Shown here: positions 60,118 through 64,000 of the stretch, piece by piece
Layout: each line of letters begins with the position of its first letter
Position numbering within the stretch: position 1 is the first letter of the stretch
Source of the DNA: FEN-1297 sp021817845
GTDB lineage: Bacteria; Bacteroidota; Ignavibacteria; Ignavibacteriales; Ignavibacteriaceae
Assembly: GCA_021817845.1 (NCBI GenBank)
Contig: JAKAFW010000022.1
Location: forward strand, 5,645 to 69,644
Length of the DNA: 64,000 bases
Direction of reading: 5' to 3'
Program-made: the position numbers and the translations under genes
The notes under the pieces: model-generated
Database searches by the model: none
What the model was told of the DNA's origin: nothing
The model's input: the letters and a program-made list of their open reading frames with translations, nothing else

Positions 60118-61134
60118 TTATATTTTCGGTAATCTTTCCAAATAGGAGCTATTGCTTAAAACCGCAAAGGTTTCAATTCTTCGTAATTCATCAAGATTAA
60201 AACAATTCATATAACTCATGGAGCTCTTCAGGCCATCTGAGATGCTATCGATTACATTTTTAACCACGCCTTTATAAGCAACCATAGTTTCTTCCCCTTC
60301 GATAAACTCATTTCTCATTTTAACTCCGAAGGAAGCGGAACCACGGTATTTTTTCCAAAGCTGACCACTATATTTTATTACCTCGCCGGGAGTTTCACGT
60401 GTGCCGGATAACATTCTGCCAAGCATTACGACATCAGCACCAAGGGCAATAGCTTTAGCAATATCACCAGGGCTTTTAATCCCGCCGTCCGCAATTATTT
60501 TTATTTTCAATTTCTTTTCATCGCGAGCAAACAAAACGTTAAGCAAAGAAGAGACCTGCCCTATTCCGATCCCGGTTTGAATTGAAGTAGTGCAGACACT
60601 TCCGCTTCCAATTCCAACACGGACAGCATCTGCGCCCGCGTCGACAAGCTGCTTTAAAGAGGACCCATGTGCAATATTCCCGACGATAAGATTTACATTA
60701 ATTTTATTTTTTATTTCTTCAGTTTTATGAAGCACTTCGTTATTGTTTGCATTTGCAGTATCAATACAAATTATATTTTGATGCTCAGCAAGCTGATGAA
60801 TTATATCTAATGGAGTATTTAGCGCAACCGAAACTGCTTTTACCTGGTTTCCGTTTCCTTCATCTTTCAAAATTTCTTCAAGTGAGCTATCAAACCGGTT
60901 TAGAATTCCTAGACAGGCAAGTTTTGTTAATTCCTTTGCCATCTCCAAGCCGGTCACTGTATCCATAGGGCTTGAAACAACCGGAAGCGCCAGGTTCATA
61001 CCTAAAAATTCAGTAGCAGTAATTGTTTCGGTACGCGAGCGGATTCGCGATATTTCGGTAGGTATTAAACTTATATCATCATAAGTCAAAGATTGATGGT
61101 GTTCGTTCAGTTGTTTCTTTGAATAAATTTTCAT
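60118..61134 (-). CDS. IMP dehydrogenase/GMP reductase family protein without CBS domains
   Basis: A 338-residue TIM barrel. The start LTYDDISLIPTEISRIRSRT, the catalytic Cys loop VGIGSGSVCTTSIQTGIGIG, IIADGGIKSPGDIAKAIALG and YRGSASFGVK are the family signature. There is no CBS pair, and the length and EGEE...YKGVV flap resemble GMP reductase more than IMP dehydrogenase. Either activity is possible from sequence. Confidence 0.85.
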   Translation of the reverse strand: MKIYSKKQLNEHHQSLTYDDISLIPTEISRIRSRTETITATEFLGMNLALPVVSSPMDTVTGLEMAKELTKLACLGILNRFDSSLEEILKDEGNGNQVKAVSVALNTPLDIIHQLAEHQNIICIDTANANNNEVLHKTEEIKNKINVNLIVGNIAHGSSLKQLVDAGADAVRVGIGSGSVCTTSIQTGIGIGQVSSLLNVLFARDEKKLKIKIIADGGIKSPGDIAKAIALGADVVMLGRMLSGTRETPGEVIKYSGQLWKKYRGSASFGVKMRNEFIEGEETMVAYKGVVKNVIDSISDGLKSSMSYMNCFNLDELRRIETFAVLSNSSYLERLPKI

Positions 61135-61247
61135 TGCAGTATTTCCTTATCAGAATAGATTATTCTATAGTAGTTTATTATAAAAATATTTGTTACTTAT
61201 AATTCATGTTACGCAGACAATTTTAAATATAATAAAAGTGAAGTGCA

Positions 61248-61281
61248 AAACCTCCGAGGTTTAGGAAAACCTCGGAGGTTT
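61248..61281 (-). terminator. Strong hairpin terminator after pepF
   Basis: A perfect 15-bp stem AAACCTCCGAGGTTT (61248-61262) / AAACCTCGGAGGTTT (61267-61281) with a 4-base loop. It lies 60 bases past the pepF stop. ACCTCGGAGG-type hairpins are dispersed in related genomes, so this may also be a repeat. Confidence 0.75.
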
Positions 61282-61341
61282 CTCAATATGTAATAATAAC
61301 TCTTTACGTAAGGTAAGTTATAATTCGGTCGAGTTTTATTG

Positions 61342-63189
61342 TTAAATAAGAGATTCAATTTCACTAATTATTTTATTCATTTTTTGTGAGGTAGCATTAA
61401 CCGGTTCTTCAGAATTCATATTAACGCCAGCAGCTTTTAGAATATTTATTGAATAGTCGGAACTTCCTGACTTTAAGAATTTTAAATACTTATCAACTGC
61501 TTCTTTACCATTATGCTTTACTTTTTGTGCAAGGATTTCAGAAGCTGCAAACCCTGTTGCGTATTGATAAACATAAAAATTATAATAGAAATGAGGGATT
61601 CGTGCCCATGTATATTTTTCTTCCTCATCAACAACCATTTCGGGTCCCCAGTATTTTTGATAAACATCGCTATACATTTTAGACAAAGAATCCGCAGTTA
61701 ATGCTTCACCTCGCTCTGTCATTTCATAGCCCATCATTTCGTATTCCGCGAACATTGTTTGGCGATAAAAAGTAGCTGTTATGTTATTCAAATATTTTTC
61801 AAGCAGGTTAAGCTTTTCTTCTCTTGATCCTGAATTTTCAATTAAAAAATCAAGCAAAAGTGACTCATTAAAAGTTGAAGCAACTTCAGCTAAAAATATA
61901 GTATAATTTGCATAAGGATATGGCTGGTTATTGCCTGTATAAAATGAATGCATATTATGTCCCATTTCATGAGCAAGAGTAAATACATCGTTCAACAGTC
62001 CCCCCCAATTTAGTAACACATAAGGATGCACCCCAAAGGTCGTTCCGGAAGAATAAGCACCGCTTCTTTTTGCGGCAGTTTCAAATACATCAATCCATCG
62101 ATTATTAAAAGCATTTTTTAGGTTGGCAAGATAATCATCGCCTAAAACTTTAAGCGATTTAATAACAATTTCCTTAGCGTCTTCATAAGAATATTTCTTC
62201 TCTGAATTAGAAGGGAAAATTGTGACATAAACATCATAAGGGTGGAGTTCATCTAAGTTCATCAATTTTTTTTTCAAGGACGCCCAACGGTGAAGAGGGG
62301 TTAAATTTTTATTTGCAGATTCGATCAGCTTATCATATACCGAAATGGGAATATTGTTTTTATCGAGTGAAGCTTCGCGCACCGACCGGTATTTTCTTGC
62401 TTTTGCATAAAAAATATTTGCTTTAAGGTTTCCGTTAAATAAAACGGAAAATGTATTTGCATAGTCCTTATAATTTAGAAGGTAGTTCTTGAAAGCTCTC
62501 TCCCTATATTGTCGGTCATTTGAGTGCATCGCTGAAGAATAACGTGCGTGGGACAGCTCTAACTCTTTTCCGTCCTCATTAATAACTTTAGGAAAGCGAA
62601 AATCTGCATTTGTTAAAATTGAATATGTACTATAAGGAGTTAAAGATATTTCTCCTGATAGAGCAAGCAATTCTTCTTTTTCTTTATCAAGGGTGTGAAT
62701 TTTTGTCCTTATAAGGTCTTCAAACAAATGTTTATAGCTTTTTAATTCATCAAGGCTGTTTAGCATTTGCCAAACAGTATCTTCAGGGATAGATAATATT
62801 TCAGGTTTGATAAAAGAACTTGCTGTTGAAACCCTTGTTACTAAATTCATAACACGGTCGTCCATCGCTTGATATTTTGTATCTTTCATATCGCTATCTT
62901 TTGAAAGCGATGCATAAAGATGAAGCCTTTCCAGCATTATTCCTATGCTATCATCAAAGCGCAAGCATTCCAATAATTCTTCTGCGCTGTAAGAAAGCTT
63001 GCCTTCAAACTTTTTATAATTGATAAGATTGTTCTCAATCCATTTGAAATCTTCATCCCAAAGATTTTCATTACTGTAAATATGCGACAAGTCCCATTTA
63101 TATTTTTCATCTATTTCAGCGCGGATAGGAAGAGCAGTGTTATTTGATTCTGCAAACTTTTTGTTTTCTAAAAATCTTTCAATTTCCAT
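61342..63189 (-). CDS. pepF: Oligoendopeptidase F (M3 family)
   Basis: A 615-residue cytoplasmic M3B metallopeptidase. The zinc site is FTLAHEMGHNMHSFYT (HEMGH about residues 402-406) with the third ligand Glu in FLAEVASTFNESLLLDFL. The N-terminal helical domain (about 20-200) and YKWDLSHIYSNENLWDEDF are typical. It degrades oligopeptides. No signal peptide. Confidence 0.94.
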   Translation of the reverse strand: MEIERFLENKKFAESNNTALPIRAEIDEKYKWDLSHIYSNENLWDEDFKWIENNLINYKKFEGKLSYSAEELLECLRFDDSIGIMLERLHLYASLSKDSDMKDTKYQAMDDRVMNLVTRVSTASSFIKPEILSIPEDTVWQMLNSLDELKSYKHLFEDLIRTKIHTLDKEKEELLALSGEISLTPYSTYSILTNADFRFPKVINEDGKELELSHARYSSAMHSNDRQYRERAFKNYLLNYKDYANTFSVLFNGNLKANIFYAKARKYRSVREASLDKNNIPISVYDKLIESANKNLTPLHRWASLKKKLMNLDELHPYDVYVTIFPSNSEKKYSYEDAKEIVIKSLKVLGDDYLANLKNAFNNRWIDVFETAAKRSGAYSSGTTFGVHPYVLLNWGGLLNDVFTLAHEMGHNMHSFYTGNNQPYPYANYTIFLAEVASTFNESLLLDFLIENSGSREEKLNLLEKYLNNITATFYRQTMFAEYEMMGYEMTERGEALTADSLSKMYSDVYQKYWGPEMVVDEEEKYTWARIPHFYYNFYVYQYATGFAASEILAQKVKHNGKEAVDKYLKFLKSGSSDYSINILKAAGVNMNSEEPVNATSQKMNKIISEIESLI

Positions 63190-63357
63190 TGTTATAAATT
63201 TCCTCTGGTTATCAATATGAATTTATACAAATTAACAAGGTAATTTATAAAATAAAACTGAAAAGCGGTATGATTTTAAGAAAGATTTAATATCCGATCA
63301 AATGCTTAATTTGTTAAAGATTCAAAGAATGAACTCGCTCACTTTAGAGTGTACCTA

Positions 63358-63590
63358 TTAATAAAATTTTATTTCTATTTTAGTCCTTGATACTATTTCA
63401 TCATAAAATATTTTTGCATCAGACTTCCTGATCAATCTTTTATCAAGCTGAATTTATTTATAATCGAAAAATAATGTTATCCAGTATCTTTCAGCATTGA
63501 TTTTCTTAATAGCATCTATTTTCATCCTTTTATAAATATCGCCGGGACCTACAAAAATCTTAATTTCATTATTATCAATAAATATGAAGA
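63358..63590 (-). pseudogene. Possible decayed gene end
   Basis: One minus-strand frame reads IDNNEIKIFVGPGDIYKRMK then IDAIKKINAERYWITLFFDY, a TAA (63454-63456), and on to KSDAKIFYDEIVSRTKIEIK before the final stop at 63358. The composition is protein-like across the in-frame stop. I recognise no family. Confidence 0.35.
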
Positions 63591-63834
63591 GGAGAAAAAA
63601 TATTTAGAAAAAATAAAGAGAACAACCAAAGAAGAAGCACGAAAAGTAAAGAGAGCAGAGATAATATTATTAAGCGCATCAGGTTACTCGGATTTTAAGA
63701 TAAAAAAGATGCTAAATGTACACAGAGCAACAGTAAAAAATTGTTTGGACAAATGCGTAAATAAGGGAGTAGAAGCAGCATTAAAAGATTTACCAAGAAA
63801 AGGAGCCTGCCGGCAGGTATTCAGTTTATCATGA
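63562..63834 (+). pseudogene. IS630-family transposase N-terminal fragment
   Basis: The plus-strand frame gives RAEIILLSASGYSDFKIKKM then LNVHRATVKNCLDKCVNKGV and EAALKDLPRKGA, the helix-turn-helix half of IS630-type transposases. No start codon is found and the frame ends at 63834, just after a CCTGCCGGCAGG palindrome (63806-63817). The DDE catalytic half is missing. Confidence 0.7.
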
Positions 63835-64000
63835 AAATTACCAAAGGGAATTATTGTTAAGAAAATTTTAATTCTTCTGAATTTATTGGAACATAAAAAA
63901 TCTCATAAGGCTTTCTATAAATTTAGTTTTACAATTTGCTTTATAGTGTCCGATAAAAGAAATTAATTCTTATTAACTTCTTGATTGCTTAGTCAGTTTG

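Larger units (their letters stand above)
63190..64000. other. Gene-poor end of window with decayed sequences
   Basis: No intact gene. It holds a possible minus-strand remnant (63358-63590) and an IS630-type transposase fragment (63562-63834). The last 165 bases show nothing recognisable. Confidence 0.6.

Overview
The window looks like an Ignavibacteria-type chromosome (Bacteroidota/Chlorobi side). It is AT-rich, and several starts are TTG or GTG. One secreted protein ends in a Por/type IX secretion sorting domain of the kind common in Ignavibacteria. There is an outer-membrane OmpP1/FadL porin, a two-component-type propeller regulator and a promoter of the Bacteroidota type (TTG...TAnnTTTG). 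Phylum placement is inferred from these features, not from a marker tree.

Layout. 1-4.45 kb: right end of an integrated element. It holds a coiled-coil protein running off the left edge, a lipoprotein/membrane protein pair, an unknown gene and a tyrosine integrase, and ends in a 3' fragment of tRNA-Ser(UGA) that reads as an attachment site. 4.5-12.3 kb: a beta-propeller/SpoIIE phosphatase, a DUF4382 lipoprotein, a membrane protein and a type IX-sorted BNR-repeat protein. 12.6-19.45 kb: a type III restriction-modification operon whose mod and res genes are separated by a SIR2-like NADase, a Fic remnant and an Abi_2/HEPN gene; this is the strongest candidate for an unusual system. 19.5-26.6 kb: YkgJ-like protein, M1 peptidase, small hypothetical gene, a PLP beta-eliminating lyase with tyrosine phenol-lyase residues, an Lrp/AsnC regulator and manA. 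27-32.4 kb: etfB-etfA-acyl-CoA dehydrogenase and a FadL-type porin, a fatty-acid oxidation set. 32.7-38.3 kb: UPF0182 protein, a graveyard holding a frameshifted cheW and an internally deleted receiver/histidine-kinase gene, and a Gfo/Idh/MocA oxidoreductase. 38.4-43.1 kb: minus-strand housekeeping run pgeF, folB, folK, deoxynucleoside kinase, DUF4834, glycosyltransferase 9, Ppx/GppA. folK appears to start at ATT. 43.2-51.5 kb: surE-phzF-VWA-like run, comF, argS, rsfS, LytR_C protein, secreted protein, panD. 52.4-60.1 kb: a complete trp operon (trpE-G-D-C-F, DAHP synthase, trpB-A) behind a promoter, a 30-residue leader peptide with three consecutive Trp codons and an intrinsic terminator, i.e. 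a ribosome-mediated attenuator. 60.1-64 kb: IMPDH/GMP-reductase-family protein, oligoendopeptidase F and decayed sequence with an IS630-type transposase fragment.

Intergenic regions carry several interspersed repeat families: a ~120-bp element (seven copies, all on the plus strand), a two-hairpin element (three copies), a ~90-bp imperfect palindrome often attached to the first element, and short GC-rich palindromes nested in the others. One palindrome of the widely dispersed CCGCAAAG...CTTTGCG type lies in frame inside the mod gene.
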